Below are positions 17,371-27,325 of a DNA stretch of 64,000 bases, piece by piece. The notes under the pieces were generated by a model. It saw nothing but the letters and a program-made list of their open reading frames with translations. It was not told the origin of the DNA and searched no databases. Position 1 is the stretch's first letter; every line of letters starts with the position of its first letter. This DNA is from Nitrosomonas sp. Is79A3 (lineage in GTDB: Bacteria > Pseudomonadota > Gammaproteobacteria > Burkholderiales > Nitrosomonadaceae). Both the position numbers and the translations under genes were made by a program. The stretch lies in contig NC_015731.1 in NCBI RefSeq assembly GCF_000219585.1, positions 3,286,001-3,350,000 on the forward strand, written 5' to 3'.

Positions 17371-19227
17371 ATGAATGTTTTTTACGAAGAAGCTGGAACC
17401 TTTAAGGTTGGTGCCATACTGGCTGATAACAATACCTCGTTACAGATTGAGGCTGTGCATGGCAAACGGTCAAAGATCAAAGCAACGTCAGTGCTATTCC
17501 GATTTGATGCGCCGCCTTTATCCGAATTCATGAATCATGTGCAAGAAATAGTCGATGAATTGGATCCGGATTTTCTCTGGGAATGCTGCGCACAGGATAC
17601 AGAATTTGCCAGCGACACTCTGGCAGCCGATTACTTTGGCCATACGCCCAATCCGGTTGAAGCTGCGGCCACTTTGCTGCTGCTGCAAAACGCGCCGATG
17701 TATTTCTATAAAAAAGGGCACGGACGCTACAAAGCGGCACCACCGGATGCACTTAAAGCAGCTTTAGCCGGTCAGGAAAAAAAACGCCTGCAAGCTGCGC
17801 AACAAGCCTGTTATATGGAACAATTAAATCAGTTTGTTCTGCCAGAGGAATTTAAACCGCGCATCCCTAATTTACTTTACAAACCGGACAAAAACACGAT
17901 TGAGTGGAAAGCACTCGAAGCGGTCTGTACAGAAAAAAAACTCACCGTCATAAAACTGATGGAAAAGTGTGGCGCCATTCCGTCCTCACACGATTACCAT
18001 TTCAATCAGTTTGTCTGGGAACATTTTCCTGAAGGCATCGGATTTGGTGAACTCGAACCGCATCCGGCAGCGAACGATTTCCCCGGCTTACCCGCCGCAG
18101 ATGTGGTTGCATTCAGTATCGACGACGCCTCAACGACGGAAATTGATGATGCTTTTTCTGTGACACCTTTAGCATTTGGCAGTTTCCGCATCGGCATACA
18201 TATTGCAGCGCCAGCGCTGGGAATCGATCCTGAGTCAACCCTCGACAAAGCCGCTTCATCGCGCCTGTCGACGGTTTATCTGCCCGGAAACAAAATCACC
18301 ATGCTGCCGGATGTAACGATTAATCACTTCACATTAGCTGAAAACCGGTTGTGCCCCGTGCTTTCCCTATATCTTGATGTAGCGGATGATTTTACCGTCA
18401 CAGCTACGGAGAGCCGGATTGAGAAAATAAAAATTGCAGCAAATTTACGTCACAATTCACTCGAACCGTATTTCAACGAAGCCACATTAAGCAAAGGAGA
18501 CTTTGAACACACCTTTAGCAAGGAATTGAGCCTGCTGTGGAAATTTGCCTGCAAGATGGAAAACCAACGCGGCAAAGCCAGTGATACGAATAATGACAAA
18601 GTTGATTATAGTTTTGAAATCAACAATGACCATATCACAATCAGCGAACGCCGGCGCGGATCTCCCATTGATAAAGTGGTGTCCGAGCTGATGATTTATG
18701 TCAATACGGAGTGGGGCAAACAATTGACCGACGCGGGCATTACCGGCATCTTTCGCAGTCAAGCTAATGGCAAGGTCAAAATGAGCACTTCACCCGCCCC
18801 TCACCAAGGATTGGGAGTCTCGCAATATGCCTGGAGCAGTTCCCCCATGCGGCGTTATGTTGATCTGATCAATCAGCGGCAACTCATTGCCATGTTGCGC
18901 GCCGAACCGCCGCACTATACCAAGGAGAGCACCAGTCTCTTAATCGCAATGCGAGACTTTGAAACAGCCTATGGAATTTATAGCGAATTCCAGCGGGCGA
19001 TGGAACGTTACTGGTGTTTGCGCTGGCTATTGCAGGAAAAAATTCAAATCATCAATGCACAGGTTATTAAAGAAAATTTAGTGAAATTTGATCATATTCC
19101 ATTCGTTACACGGGTACCTTCACTCCCCGAGATGGCGCCGAATACTTACGTCAAACTTAAATTATCTGAAGTGGATCTGCTGGAGCGCAGCTTGCACGCA
19201 GAATTCCTGCAAAAACAGGATACATAA
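17371..19227 (+). CDS. RNB-domain exoribonuclease (RNase II-like)
   Basis: A 618-residue protein from the ATG at 17371; a TTG at 17341 would add ten residues. The RNB catalytic core carries the aspartate cluster D-D-A-S-T-T-E-I-D-D at about 251-260. Downstream are the Y-A-W-S-S-S-P-M-R-R-Y segment that contacts RNA (about 490-500) and typical residues of the fold. It should degrade single-stranded RNA 3' to 5'. It is shorter than RNase R, and the N-terminal cold-shock domains are divergent. It stands before tonB and aroE, an order known from related bacteria. Annotated here as RNase II-like rather than rnb itself. Confidence 0.85.
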   Translation: MNVFYEEAGTFKVGAILADNNTSLQIEAVHGKRSKIKATSVLFRFDAPPLSEFMNHVQEIVDELDPDFLWECCAQDTEFASDTLAADYFGHTPNPVEAAATLLLLQNAPMYFYKKGHGRYKAAPPDALKAALAGQEKKRLQAAQQACYMEQLNQFVLPEEFKPRIPNLLYKPDKNTIEWKALEAVCTEKKLTVIKLMEKCGAIPSSHDYHFNQFVWEHFPEGIGFGELEPHPAANDFPGLPAADVVAFSIDDASTTEIDDAFSVTPLAFGSFRIGIHIAAPALGIDPESTLDKAASSRLSTVYLPGNKITMLPDVTINHFTLAENRLCPVLSLYLDVADDFTVTATESRIEKIKIAANLRHNSLEPYFNEATLSKGDFEHTFSKELSLLWKFACKMENQRGKASDTNNDKVDYSFEINNDHITISERRRGSPIDKVVSELMIYVNTEWGKQLTDAGITGIFRSQANGKVKMSTSPAPHQGLGVSQYAWSSSPMRRYVDLINQRQLIAMLRAEPPHYTKESTSLLIAMRDFETAYGIYSEFQRAMERYWCLRWLLQEKIQIINAQVIKENLVKFDHIPFVTRVPSLPEMAPNTYVKLKLSEVDLLERSLHAEFLQKQDT

Positions 19228-19316
19228 GCTACTCTCCAAATTTATGATGAATCGGCTGCCTAAAATAATATAATTGCATGATATTAGCTAAGACTTAATT
19301 TTCAAGGTTTAACCCT

Positions 19317-20234
19317 TTGGCTGTTACCATTCAAACACACGAAACCACCTCAGCAGCGCCGGGCGGTTATCTAGCTTCCGAAACCAATCGCATGATTGTA
19401 GCGATGGTTGCTTCCATGCTAATGCATGTCATCATTTTTTTGGGGGTGACTTTTCAGTTCCCTCAACCGAAATTCGACAAAATTGCGTCATCCCTGGAAG
19501 TTGTGCTGGTTAACAACAAAACACTGACCAAACCGAAAGAAACCGAATTGCTTGCGCAAGATAATCTGGACGGCGGCGGCAACACGGACGCCGATCGCCG
19601 GGCAAAAACACCCTTTCCGGTACTGCCCAAAAGCAAACCGGTTATCGATAACAACGCAGCCCAGCAAAAATTTAAGCAACTGGAGCAGGAAGCTAAGAAA
19701 CTGATGGCTGCGGTCAGCGATAGCCCGCAAATCGAACAACCTAGCGAACACAAGAACGAAGCCGAAAGCAAGCCAGTCACAACAGATCCGGCTGAGTTAT
19801 TGCTGCGCAGTCTTGATATCGTCCGTCTCAGAGCACAGGTTGATCAAGATCATGATGACTACCAAAAGCGCCCGAAACGCAAATTTGTCGGGGCGCGCAC
19901 CAAAGAGTACCGCTTTGCGCGCTATGTCGAGGATTGGCGCTTAAAAGTCGAACGCATCGGTAATTTGAATTACCCCGAAGCCGCCAGAAAAGATAAACTC
20001 TATGGCAATTTACAGCTTACCGTCAGCATTCGGGCGGATGGCAGTGTGGAGTCGATTGAAATCAATCGCTCATCCGGAGAAAAAATCCTCGATGACGCCG
20101 CCATCAATATTGTAAAACTCGCCGGACAAAATGGATTTGCGCCTTTCCCGCCTGATATCAGTCAGGATACGGATATCCTGCATATTACCCGCACCTGGGT
20201 ATTTGCCTCTTCGGACATGCTGCTGAGTCAATAG
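19317..20234 (+). CDS. TonB family energy transducer
   Basis: A 305-residue protein from a TTG codon with AAGG upstream; the next ATG (19392) would cut into the region before the membrane helix. There is one transmembrane segment at about 26-48, a long Ala/Lys/Glu-rich periplasmic spacer (about 60-200) and a C-terminal TonB domain (about 210-300: LNYPEAARKDKLYGNLQLTV, then I-x-R-S-S-G). It would link an ExbBD motor to outer membrane receptors. No exbB/exbD is adjacent. The spacer is less proline-rich than in classical TonB. Confidence 0.85.
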   Translation: MAVTIQTHETTSAAPGGYLASETNRMIVAMVASMLMHVIIFLGVTFQFPQPKFDKIASSLEVVLVNNKTLTKPKETELLAQDNLDGGGNTDADRRAKTPFPVLPKSKPVIDNNAAQQKFKQLEQEAKKLMAAVSDSPQIEQPSEHKNEAESKPVTTDPAELLLRSLDIVRLRAQVDQDHDDYQKRPKRKFVGARTKEYRFARYVEDWRLKVERIGNLNYPEAARKDKLYGNLQLTVSIRADGSVESIEINRSSGEKILDDAAINIVKLAGQNGFAPFPPDISQDTDILHITRTWVFASSDMLLSQ

Positions 20235-20294
20235 TCATTCATGAGCAACCGGAAACGGTTCTTAATTCCAACTTAACCAGGTATTCCTCTATCC

Positions 20295-21110
20295 ATGCTC
20301 GATTCTTATGCCGTGATTGGCAATCCCATTTCACATAGCAAATCCCCCTTGATCCACAAAACCTTTGCACAACAGACAAACCAAGCGATGCAGTATGCCG
20401 CGCTTCTGGCGCCACTGGATGGTTTCCAGGCAACTGTGGAAAGCTTTCGTCAGCAAGGCGGCAAGGGCATGAATGTTACTGTGCCATTCAAGCTGGAAGC
20501 TTACCGGCTGGCCACCCGCTTAACGGAACGGGCGACCATCGCGCAGGCGGTCAATACACTTAAATTCGAATACGATGAAATTCTCGGTGATAACACCGAT
20601 GGCGCAGGATTAGTCCGCGACATCGAGAACAATCTTGGAATTCCCATCGCAGAAAAACGCATATTGTTGCTGGGTGCTGGCGGTGCTGCACGCGGCGTCA
20701 TCCTACCGCTGCTGCAACAAAAACCTTCGCTGCTGGCGATTGCTAACCGCACCCGCGGAACAGCAGAGGCACTGCAGGATCAGTTTAGTGCTTATGGAAA
20801 TATTGTTATGCATATTTTTATGCCTTCTAATGCGCATTTTGACATTATCATCAATGCCACTTCCGCCAGCCTGCACGATGCGCTGCCTGAAATACCCGCC
20901 GGTGTTTTTGCGCAAGCTACACTCGCCTACGATATGATGTATCGCCAGGAGTCCACGCGCTTTCTCAAATTTGCACAACAAAATGGCACGCGTCAGATAG
21001 CGGATGGTATCGGCATGCTGGTGGAACAAGCGGCTGAATCCTTCTTTCTATGGCGCGGCATCCGGCCCCAAACAAAACCGGTGATTGCCATGTTGAAATC
21101 ACAGATCTGA
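20295..21110 (+). CDS. aroE: shikimate dehydrogenase
   Basis: This 271-residue protein starts with YAVIGNPISHSKSP. Catalytic Lys66 in NVTVPFK, Asp102 in GDNTDG, and the NADP-binding LLGAGGAARG (about 125-134) are visible. It reduces 3-dehydroshikimate to shikimate in aromatic amino acid synthesis. The length is normal. It follows tonB in the same direction; the 334-nt gap after it contains a MITE-like repeat. Confidence 0.95.
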   Translation: MLDSYAVIGNPISHSKSPLIHKTFAQQTNQAMQYAALLAPLDGFQATVESFRQQGGKGMNVTVPFKLEAYRLATRLTERATIAQAVNTLKFEYDEILGDNTDGAGLVRDIENNLGIPIAEKRILLLGAGGAARGVILPLLQQKPSLLAIANRTRGTAEALQDQFSAYGNIVMHIFMPSNAHFDIIINATSASLHDALPEIPAGVFAQATLAYDMMYRQESTRFLKFAQQNGTRQIADGIGMLVEQAAESFFLWRGIRPQTKPVIAMLKSQI

Positions 21111-21180
21111 ATGCATGCTGCACGAGCGGATGCTTTTCCGATTAAAAGCGGTTCTGCAGAAGTTCCATCAAACCACTTTT

Positions 21181-21292
21181 AGCCATTTCTGAAAAATCCG
21201 CCTTCGTCATTCCGAACGCAGTGAGGAATCTTTAGGGATCAACAGTACAGATTTCTCGCAATGCTCGAAATGACAGTGATTCAGAGACTCCT
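21181..21292. repeat. MITE-like dispersed repeat, copy 1
   Basis: About 112 bp that align with 24165-24274 and 34714-34827. The body has CGTCATTCCGAAC, GAGGAATCTTT, AGATTTCTCGC and CTCGAAATGACA. Ends are imperfect terminal inverted repeats (TTCTGAA on the left, TTCAGA on the right). It is non-coding and lies between aroE and mgtE. The rest of the 21111-21444 gap shows nothing else recognisable. Confidence 0.85.
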
Positions 21293-21444
21293 TAAATGAT
21301 TTCACTATCCATCGGATAATTTAATGGTATTGGTATCGTAGGGAGGGTTATACTTTCCGGTCATCAAACTGCAAACTGTTCCGCGTATAAACGCGCTGGG
21401 CTGACTCACAATAATACTAACTGTCTTGCAAGTGACAATCCGTT

Positions 21445-22884
21445 ATGACCGAAAACGATACCAACGACCCGGAAAACGTACCGACCCCGCAGCAACAAGT
21501 CACCTACCTGTTGCGTAAATACAAATTGGTCGAAGGCCTGGTGAATTTGCAGGATGCGCCGGAAGAATCGCTGGCTGAATCCACGGTACAGAAACAAAAT
21601 CTGTTCGAGCTGCAAGCCTTTTTGGATCAACTCCACCCTGCGGACATCGCGCTGATTCTGGAAGCATTGCCGCTGGAAGACCGGCTGCTGATCTGGAGCA
21701 TGGTCAAATCGGACCGGGACGGAGAAGTGTTGCTGGAAACCTCCGATGCCGTGCGTGCCACACTGATTACCGACATGCACAATCAGGAATTGGTCGCGGC
21801 GACGGAATATCTGGATGCTAACGAGATCGCCGATCTTGCGCCCGATTTGCCGCAAGAAGTCATGGACGATGTTTTCCGCTCGCTCCCTGTGGAAGAACGC
21901 GAACAACTGCGTGCCGCCATGTCGTACCCGGAGGATTCCGTCGGCGCATTAATGGATTTCGATGTCATCACGATTCGCGAAGATGTCCGGATAGAGGTAG
22001 TTCTGCGCTATTTACGCATGTTGGACGAAATGCCGGATCATACCGATCAGCTCTTTGTGGTCGACCGGAATGAACAATTGAAAGGTGTGCTGCTGATCAA
22101 CCGCTTGCTCGTCAGCGATTCGGACACCCTCGTTGCCGATGTCATGACCAACGAAATAATCAAATTGCAACCGGACGATGTCGCCCAGCAGGCTGCCAAT
22201 GCATTCGAGCGTTACGATCTGGTTTCCGCTTCCGTAGTGGATGAAAACGACAAATTACTCGGTCGCGTCACCGTCAACACCGTGATCGATTTTATCCGCG
22301 AAAAAGCCGAGAATGAAGCGTTGAATTTAGCGGGTTTGAGGGAAGAGGAAGATCTCTTTGCGCCAGTCTTAAAGAGCGTTAAAAATCGCTGGGTCTGGTT
22401 GGCCATTAACCTGGTCACCGCTTTCATCGCCTCCCGCGTCATCGGCGTGTTTGAAGACTCCATCGAAAAACTGGTCGCGCTCGCCGCACTGATGCCGATC
22501 ATCGCCGGCATTGGCGGAAACTCAGGCAATCAAACCATCACCATGATCGTGCGCGCGCTGGCGCTCGATCAAATCAACACCAGCAGCGCCTGGAAATTGA
22601 TCACCAAGGAAGTCGGCGTCAGTATCGTCAACGGCCTGCTGTGGGGAACCATCGTCGGCTTGTTTACCTTCGCCATTTACCAGAACGCCGAACTGGGTCT
22701 GGTCATGACCTTGGCGCTGGTGTTGAATCTACTGCTGGCAGCGCTACTCGGTGTCCTGATCCCGCTGACTCTGCGCAAATTCGGGCGCGATCCGGCCATC
22801 GGTTCCAGCGTGATGATCACCGCCGTGACAGACAGTGGCGGATTCTTTATTTTTCTAGGACTGGCAACTATCTTTTTGCTATGA
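21445..22884 (+). CDS. mgtE: MgtE family magnesium transporter
   Basis: A 479-residue protein with an N-terminal MgtE_N helical domain (about 40-145: HPADIALILEALPLEDRLLIW, then DLPQEVMDDVFRSLP). Two CBS domains follow (about 155-280), then a C-terminal domain of five membrane helices (about 310-479) with P-I-I-A-G-I-G-G-N-S-G-N-Q. It is a Mg2+-gated channel of the inner membrane. It is GC-richer than its downstream neighbour, which begins 10 nt after it. Confidence 0.95.
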   Translation: MTENDTNDPENVPTPQQQVTYLLRKYKLVEGLVNLQDAPEESLAESTVQKQNLFELQAFLDQLHPADIALILEALPLEDRLLIWSMVKSDRDGEVLLETSDAVRATLITDMHNQELVAATEYLDANEIADLAPDLPQEVMDDVFRSLPVEEREQLRAAMSYPEDSVGALMDFDVITIREDVRIEVVLRYLRMLDEMPDHTDQLFVVDRNEQLKGVLLINRLLVSDSDTLVADVMTNEIIKLQPDDVAQQAANAFERYDLVSASVVDENDKLLGRVTVNTVIDFIREKAENEALNLAGLREEEDLFAPVLKSVKNRWVWLAINLVTAFIASRVIGVFEDSIEKLVALAALMPIIAGIGGNSGNQTITMIVRALALDQINTSSAWKLITKEVGVSIVNGLLWGTIVGLFTFAIYQNAELGLVMTLALVLNLLLAALLGVLIPLTLRKFGRDPAIGSSVMITAVTDSGGFFIFLGLATIFLL

Positions 22885-22894
22885 ATGGACAATA

Positions 22895-23407
22895 ATGGCG
22901 TATACACCACATGAGAGATCTCAAACGCACATAAGCGTCAAACTAAAATTTTGGTTCTTTAAGCACTATTGGTGGTTGCTTTGTATCGTCATTGTGTCCA
23001 CTTGCGTCATCTTGATTGTGTTGAAAGAACCCATAACAACGATCGCTACTGTGATCGGTGCATTACTCTCTTTAGTCTACTTTCTTCAGAAGCAGAAGCT
23101 TGAAGAATTACGCCTGTTCCGAGAATTATTCAAAGAGTTTAATGCACGATATGATGAATTGAACGAGCAGTTGGCAAGTATTCTCGAATCCAAGGAAGTA
23201 GAAATCTCAGTACAAGAGATGGAAACATTGATTGATTATTTCAACCTTTGTGGAGAAGAGTATCTCTACTATACAAAAGGCTACATTGATCCATCAGTCT
23301 GGGAAGCTTGGTTCAATGGAATGAAGATCATTTTCTCAAACCCAAAAGTACAGTGCGTCTGGTCGGCAGAGAAAAAGACTGGCTCATACTATGGTTTACC
23401 ACTTTAG
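22895..23407 (+). CDS. two-helix membrane protein of unknown function
   Basis: A 170-residue protein with two hydrophobic helices near 25-43 and 48-67, forming a hairpin. A cytoplasmic charged helix (about 68-110) and a C-terminal domain with NLCGEEYLYYTKGYIDPSVWEAWFNGM follow. This resembles small membrane proteins with DUF4760-like tails found near mobile or defence genes, but no firm family can be named. It follows mgtE by 10 nt and may ride on its transcript. Its base composition is more AT-rich than that of mgtE, so it may be a late arrival. Confidence 0.6.
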   Translation: MAYTPHERSQTHISVKLKFWFFKHYWWLLCIVIVSTCVILIVLKEPITTIATVIGALLSLVYFLQKQKLEELRLFRELFKEFNARYDELNEQLASILESKEVEISVQEMETLIDYFNLCGEEYLYYTKGYIDPSVWEAWFNGMKIIFSNPKVQCVWSAEKKTGSYYGLPL

Positions 23408-23511
23408 GCAAAACAGGTAGATACTTAACTTCTCCATCGAGAGGATTGGCACCAGATTAAACTTAGTAATTCAAACATTATGCACATTCTAAAAATGTAT
23501 ATAGAACACCC

Positions 23512-24180
23512 ATGAAATTCCTGATCTTCCTGGGCACAGTCCGAGACAGCACACCACCCAACCCTCCCCGGCTGGGTCTGAGAGTCGCGAAAGCTTGTTT
23601 GGCGCAGATTCACCAAGGCGACATTTCGGTGGAACTGATCGATCCACTGGATTTTGATCTTGGCTCGATATTCAAACCGCACTTTGCTTACGCGCGAGAC
23701 ATAGCGCCCGCTCAACTCCAATCTCTAGCGGACAAAATCGCAGCCGCAGACGGCTATGTCATGGTAAGCCCGGAATACAATCATTCGCTGAGCCCGGCTT
23801 TGGCGCATTTGCTCAATCACTTCGGCAGCTCGCTGTTTTCGTATAAACCCAGCGCGATTGTCACTTATTCGGCGGGGCAATGGGGCGGTGTCAGGGCCGC
23901 GGTGGGCATGCGGTCTTTTCTGTCGGAGCTGGGTTGTTTACCAGTTTCGGCAATGATCCATATTCCCAAGGCACATGAAGTGCTCGCCGAAGACGGAAAT
24001 TTTCTCGCGTCCGTCGATGCGGAAAGATGGACGAATTATTTTTCCAGATCCTTCGCGCAGCTCACTTGGTGGGCATCCGCCGCCAAAAATCAGCGGAACG
24101 AAGTCGACCCGCACAAGCTGGTGCCAGCATTCAAAAGAGATCCCTCGCAAAGAAATTCTCCCTCAAGAAACTCTGAATAA
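23512..24180 (+). CDS. NADPH-dependent FMN reductase family protein
   Basis: A 222-residue flavodoxin-like protein. It starts FLIFLGTVRDSTPPNPPRLG (phosphate-binding loop for FMN) and has the family motif P-E-Y-N-H-S at about 85-90, then S-A-G-Q-W-G-G-V-R near 123-131. It should reduce FMN or quinones with NAD(P)H; the natural substrate cannot be told. The last residues (SPSRNSE) and the stop codon lie inside the left end of a MITE-like repeat, so the native C-terminus was probably altered by its insertion. Confidence 0.85.
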   Translation: MKFLIFLGTVRDSTPPNPPRLGLRVAKACLAQIHQGDISVELIDPLDFDLGSIFKPHFAYARDIAPAQLQSLADKIAAADGYVMVSPEYNHSLSPALAHLLNHFGSSLFSYKPSAIVTYSAGQWGGVRAAVGMRSFLSELGCLPVSAMIHIPKAHEVLAEDGNFLASVDAERWTNYFSRSFAQLTWWASAAKNQRNEVDPHKLVPAFKRDPSQRNSPSRNSE

Positions 24181-24274
24181 CCCATCTTTGTCATTCTGAA
24201 CATAGTGAGGAATCTTTTCGAATCAACCGCATAGATTTCTCGCTCTGCTCGAAATGACAATTTTTCAGCTCCCT
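24165..24274. repeat. MITE-like dispersed repeat, copy 2
   Basis: About 110 bp aligning with copies 1 and 3. The left end CTCTGAATAAC supplies the stop codon TAA of the FMN reductase gene (24178-24180). The right inverted end (TTTTTCAG) is the most decayed of the three. Confidence 0.82.
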
Positions 24275-24391
24275 TAGTGAATGAATTATCCAACAGCGCT
24301 AGGCAAACCATCGCTCCCGCAGGCTGCGCGCTGAGCAGGGAAAAGTCTAGCGGGTGTTTCAAATGCTTCATGCCCGAGTGATTGCTCCACG

Positions 24392-24397
24392 TATAAT
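24392..24397 (+). promoter_or_regulatory. putative -10 box before the VF530 gene
   Basis: A perfect TATAAT lies 30 nt before the ATG at 24428. The -35 region is weak (TTCATG at 24367). It would drive the VF530-S4-rlmKL group. Confidence 0.4.
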
Positions 24398-24427
24398 ACA
24401 ATCCAGTTAACTATTCACCCTGTCACC

Positions 24428-24673
24428 ATGCCCGGCCCCGAAAGTAACAAACACCCGCAAACCAAAAACCCCTTGCAAGGCGTTACCTTGGAAACACTGT
24501 TGACCGAGCTGCATGCGCAGTATGGCTGGGAGGGATTAGCCAAAAGGGTAGCTATCAATTGCTTCAAGCAAGATCCCAGCATCAAGTCCAGTTTAAAATT
24601 TCTGCGCAAGACGCCCTGGGCCAGAGAGAAAGTCGAAGCCCTCTACATCCAATTGAAACAAGGTAAATCATGA
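24428..24673 (+). CDS. VF530 family (DUF2132) small DNA-binding-type protein
   Basis: An 81-residue protein with the family signature N-P-L-x-G-V-T-L-E (about 15-23), Y-G-W-E-x-L (about 34-39), [24 protein letters not shown] (about 47-71). A known structure of a family member suggests DNA binding, but the role in cells is unclear. Its stop codon overlaps the start of the next gene (ATGA), so the two are coupled. Confidence 0.88.
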   Translation: MPGPESNKHPQTKNPLQGVTLETLLTELHAQYGWEGLAKRVAINCFKQDPSIKSSLKFLRKTPWAREKVEALYIQLKQGKS

Positions 24674-24882
24674 GTGAGTTCAGTCTTAAAGGGCACGACA
24701 CGATCGCATTGAATGATCTGCTGAAGATCACCGGCCTGTGCGGAAGCGGCGGCGCGGCCAAGGTGGTGATCGCCAAGGGCAAGGTCAAGGTGGATGGTCA
24801 GGTTGAGTTGCGCAAAACTTGCAAGATTCGCAATGGCCAAGTGGTGGAATATGCTCGAGAGCAAATCACCGTAACACCCTGA
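24670..24882 (+). CDS. S4-domain RNA-binding protein (YbcJ-like)
   Basis: A 70-residue protein that is one S4 domain: [18 protein letters not shown]-x-x-G-K-V-K-V-D-G-x-V-E-x-R-K-x-C-K-I, the RNA-binding loop of the family. It probably binds structured RNA in the cytoplasm. It begins within the stop codon of the VF530 gene and is followed 81 nt later by the rRNA methyltransferase gene rlmKL, which fits an RNA-related role. Confidence 0.88.
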   Translation: MSEFSLKGHDTIALNDLLKITGLCGSGGAAKVVIAKGKVKVDGQVELRKTCKIRNGQVVEYAREQITVTP

Positions 24883-24962
24883 GCGATTCGATTCAAAAAA
24901 GCCAGCGCGGTGGCAGCACATTCGAGTATCCTACGCGGCTATTCAAACCACAGCCGCGAATC

Positions 24963-27158
24963 ATGACGCAATACCAACTCTTCGCCACCACGCCGAAAGC
25001 GATGGAAGGCATACTCGCCAATGAAATCCAAGCGCTCGGCGGGAAAAATGTGCAGCAAAAAATGGCCGGTGTGGCATTCCAAGGCGATCTGGCGATGGCG
25101 TATCAAGCCTGCTTATGGTTGCGCACCACCAGCCGCATTCTATTGTTGCTCAGCAGCTTCGAGGTTAAATCGCAACAGGATCTCTACGATGGCGTGCAAC
25201 GCATCGACTGGTCTGAGCATCTGAACGCTGATGACAGTCTGGCGGTATCGTTTAACAGCAAGAATAATCCGGCAATCAACAACACGCATTTCGGCGCGCT
25301 TAAAGTAAAGGATGCCATCGTCGATCAGCTGCGCGCCAAGTTTGGCAGCCGCCCCAATGTCGATACCGAGTACCCCAGCATCCGCGTCAATGTCTATCTG
25401 CACAACGACACCGCGCAGTTGAGCCTGGATTTATCCGGCGAGAGTTCGCATAAACGCGGTTACCGCGAAATCAGCATTGACGCACCGATCAAGGAAAACC
25501 TGGCAGCGGCCATTTTGCTGCGTGCCGGCTGGCCGGAAATTGCCGCGCAAGGCGGCTCGCTGCTCGATCCGATGTGCGGTTCCGGTACGTTACTGGTAGA
25601 GGGCGCGCTGATCGCCGGGGATATTGCACCGGGCTTACAACGCGATTATTTCGGTTTTCTTGGCTGGAAACAGCACGACACCGTGCTCTGGCAAAGCGTT
25701 TGGGACGATGCGCAGCAGCGCCGCGAGATTGGCCTGGGTAAATTGCCGGTGATCGCCGGTTTCGACCAGGATCGCCGCACCGTCGCTGCCGCGTTGCAAC
25801 ATGTCGAAAATGCCGGATTGTCAGGCAGAATCCACATCGAGAAACGTGACATTGCCGATGCTTCCGCGGCAGAAAGCTGGGCAAAAGGGCTGATCGTCTG
25901 CAACCCGCCGTATGGCGAACGGCTCGGCGATGAAGAACAAGCCGCCTTGCTCTACCGCCAGTTTGGTGAGGTCTTAAAGCAACGCTTCGCCGGTTGGCAG
26001 GTGGCGATGATCATCGGCAATCCGGAACTGGGCTTCCGATTGGGCATCCGCTCGCAAAAGCCGATCACACTGTTCAATGGCGCATTGGAGTGCAAGTTAT
26101 TGCGCTTCACGATCGAGGAAAAAGCTTTCTTTGAACCAAAAGCCAAATCGCAACAGGAGCGCATCGAACACATCAGCCGCCGCGCCCAGTCCGGGCAAGT
26201 CGACAGCCAAGCGGAGATGTTCGCCAACCGCTTGCGCAAGAATCTAAAAAAACTGACCAAGTGGGCCAAACAAAATCAGATTCATTGCTACCGCCTGTAC
26301 GACGCCGACCTGCCCGAATACGCGGTGGCCGTGGATGTGTATCAAGGCGAGCAAACCTGGGTCAACGTGCAGGAATACGAGTCACCGAAAACGATCGATC
26401 CCGCCAAGGCCAATCAGCGGCTGGCCGGAATCATGGCGGAGATACCCAAAGTGCTGGAAATTTCTCCCGATCAAGTTTTTCTAAAAATACGCCGCAAGCA
26501 GAAAAGCACCGACCAATACGAGAAACAAGGCGATTCCCGCCGCTTTCATGTCGTGGAAGAAGGCGGCTGCAAGTTCTGGGTAAATTTCGAAGACTATCTG
26601 GACACCGGCCTGTTTCTCGATCACCGGCCGTTGCGTTTGCTGATCCAGCAGCAAGTCAAAGGCAAGCGCTTCCTGAATTTATTCGCCTACACCGGCAGCG
26701 CCACGGTACATGCGGCGATCGGCGGTGCAACGGCGAGCGTCACAGTGGATATGTCCAACACGTATTTGGATTGGGCCAGACGAAATTTCGTCCTCAATGA
26801 CATCCGCGGCGATCACAAGCTGGTGCGCGCCAATTGCGCGCAATGGCTGGTCGAGCAAGCCGGTGCCAAACCCAAACCGCAGTTCGATTTGATCTTCCTC
26901 GATCCGCCCACTTTCTCGAACTCCAAGAAAATGGACGAAGCTTTCGACATCCAGAAAGACCACGTGCAACTGATCCGTAACGCCGCCGCCCTGCTGGCAT
27001 CGGACGGAATCTTGTATTTCTCCACCAACTTCCGCCGTTTCAAAATGGACAAGGAAGCGCTCAGTGATTTAATCATCGAAGACATCAGCGCAAAGATGAT
27101 ACCGGAGGATTTCGCCCGCGATGCCAAGATTCATTATTGCTGGAAAATTTCTCGTTGA
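24963..27158 (+). CDS. rlmL: bifunctional 23S rRNA methyltransferase RlmKL
   Basis: The protein has 731 residues from the ATG at 24963; the open frame reaches farther up but the conserved start is TQYQLFATTPKAMEGILANE. It has a THUMP domain (about 45-155), a first methyltransferase domain with N-P-P-Y-G at 314-318 (m2G2445, RlmL part) and a second with D-P-P-T-F at 647-651 (m7G2069, RlmK part). This fusion is typical of gammaproteobacteria and some betaproteobacteria. It modifies 23S rRNA during 50S assembly. The length is close to the E. coli enzyme (about 700). Confidence 0.94.
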   Translation: MTQYQLFATTPKAMEGILANEIQALGGKNVQQKMAGVAFQGDLAMAYQACLWLRTTSRILLLLSSFEVKSQQDLYDGVQRIDWSEHLNADDSLAVSFNSKNNPAINNTHFGALKVKDAIVDQLRAKFGSRPNVDTEYPSIRVNVYLHNDTAQLSLDLSGESSHKRGYREISIDAPIKENLAAAILLRAGWPEIAAQGGSLLDPMCGSGTLLVEGALIAGDIAPGLQRDYFGFLGWKQHDTVLWQSVWDDAQQRREIGLGKLPVIAGFDQDRRTVAAALQHVENAGLSGRIHIEKRDIADASAAESWAKGLIVCNPPYGERLGDEEQAALLYRQFGEVLKQRFAGWQVAMIIGNPELGFRLGIRSQKPITLFNGALECKLLRFTIEEKAFFEPKAKSQQERIEHISRRAQSGQVDSQAEMFANRLRKNLKKLTKWAKQNQIHCYRLYDADLPEYAVAVDVYQGEQTWVNVQEYESPKTIDPAKANQRLAGIMAEIPKVLEISPDQVFLKIRRKQKSTDQYEKQGDSRRFHVVEEGGCKFWVNFEDYLDTGLFLDHRPLRLLIQQQVKGKRFLNLFAYTGSATVHAAIGGATASVTVDMSNTYLDWARRNFVLNDIRGDHKLVRANCAQWLVEQAGAKPKPQFDLIFLDPPTFSNSKKMDEAFDIQKDHVQLIRNAAALLASDGILYFSTNFRRFKMDKEALSDLIIEDISAKMIPEDFARDAKIHYCWKISR

Positions 27159-27272
27159 GCTTCTTGCAGGGACAAGGCAAGTATTCCACCGGTTAAGGCA
27201 AATAAACGCAGGTCAATTTTTCGTGATTGGCGCACCTGCATGCGTTCACGTATCCTGTCCGTACTGGACAAC

Positions 27273-27294
27273 GATCATGCTTCTTCGTATGATC
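27273..27294. promoter_or_regulatory. possible operator of the toxin-antitoxin module
   Basis: GATCAT (27273-27278) and ATGATC (27289-27294) form an inverted repeat about 30 nt before the antitoxin start. Antitoxins of this kind often repress their own promoter through such palindromes; this is inference from position. Confidence 0.3.
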
Positions 27295-27325
27295 AGATTG
27301 TTTTCACATAAGTGTGAGTTAAATT

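Noticed and set aside
21181..21292. MITE-like repeat considered as a structured RNA gene
   Set aside because: The same sequence occurs at three unrelated sites with inverted ends, which fits a mobile repeat better.
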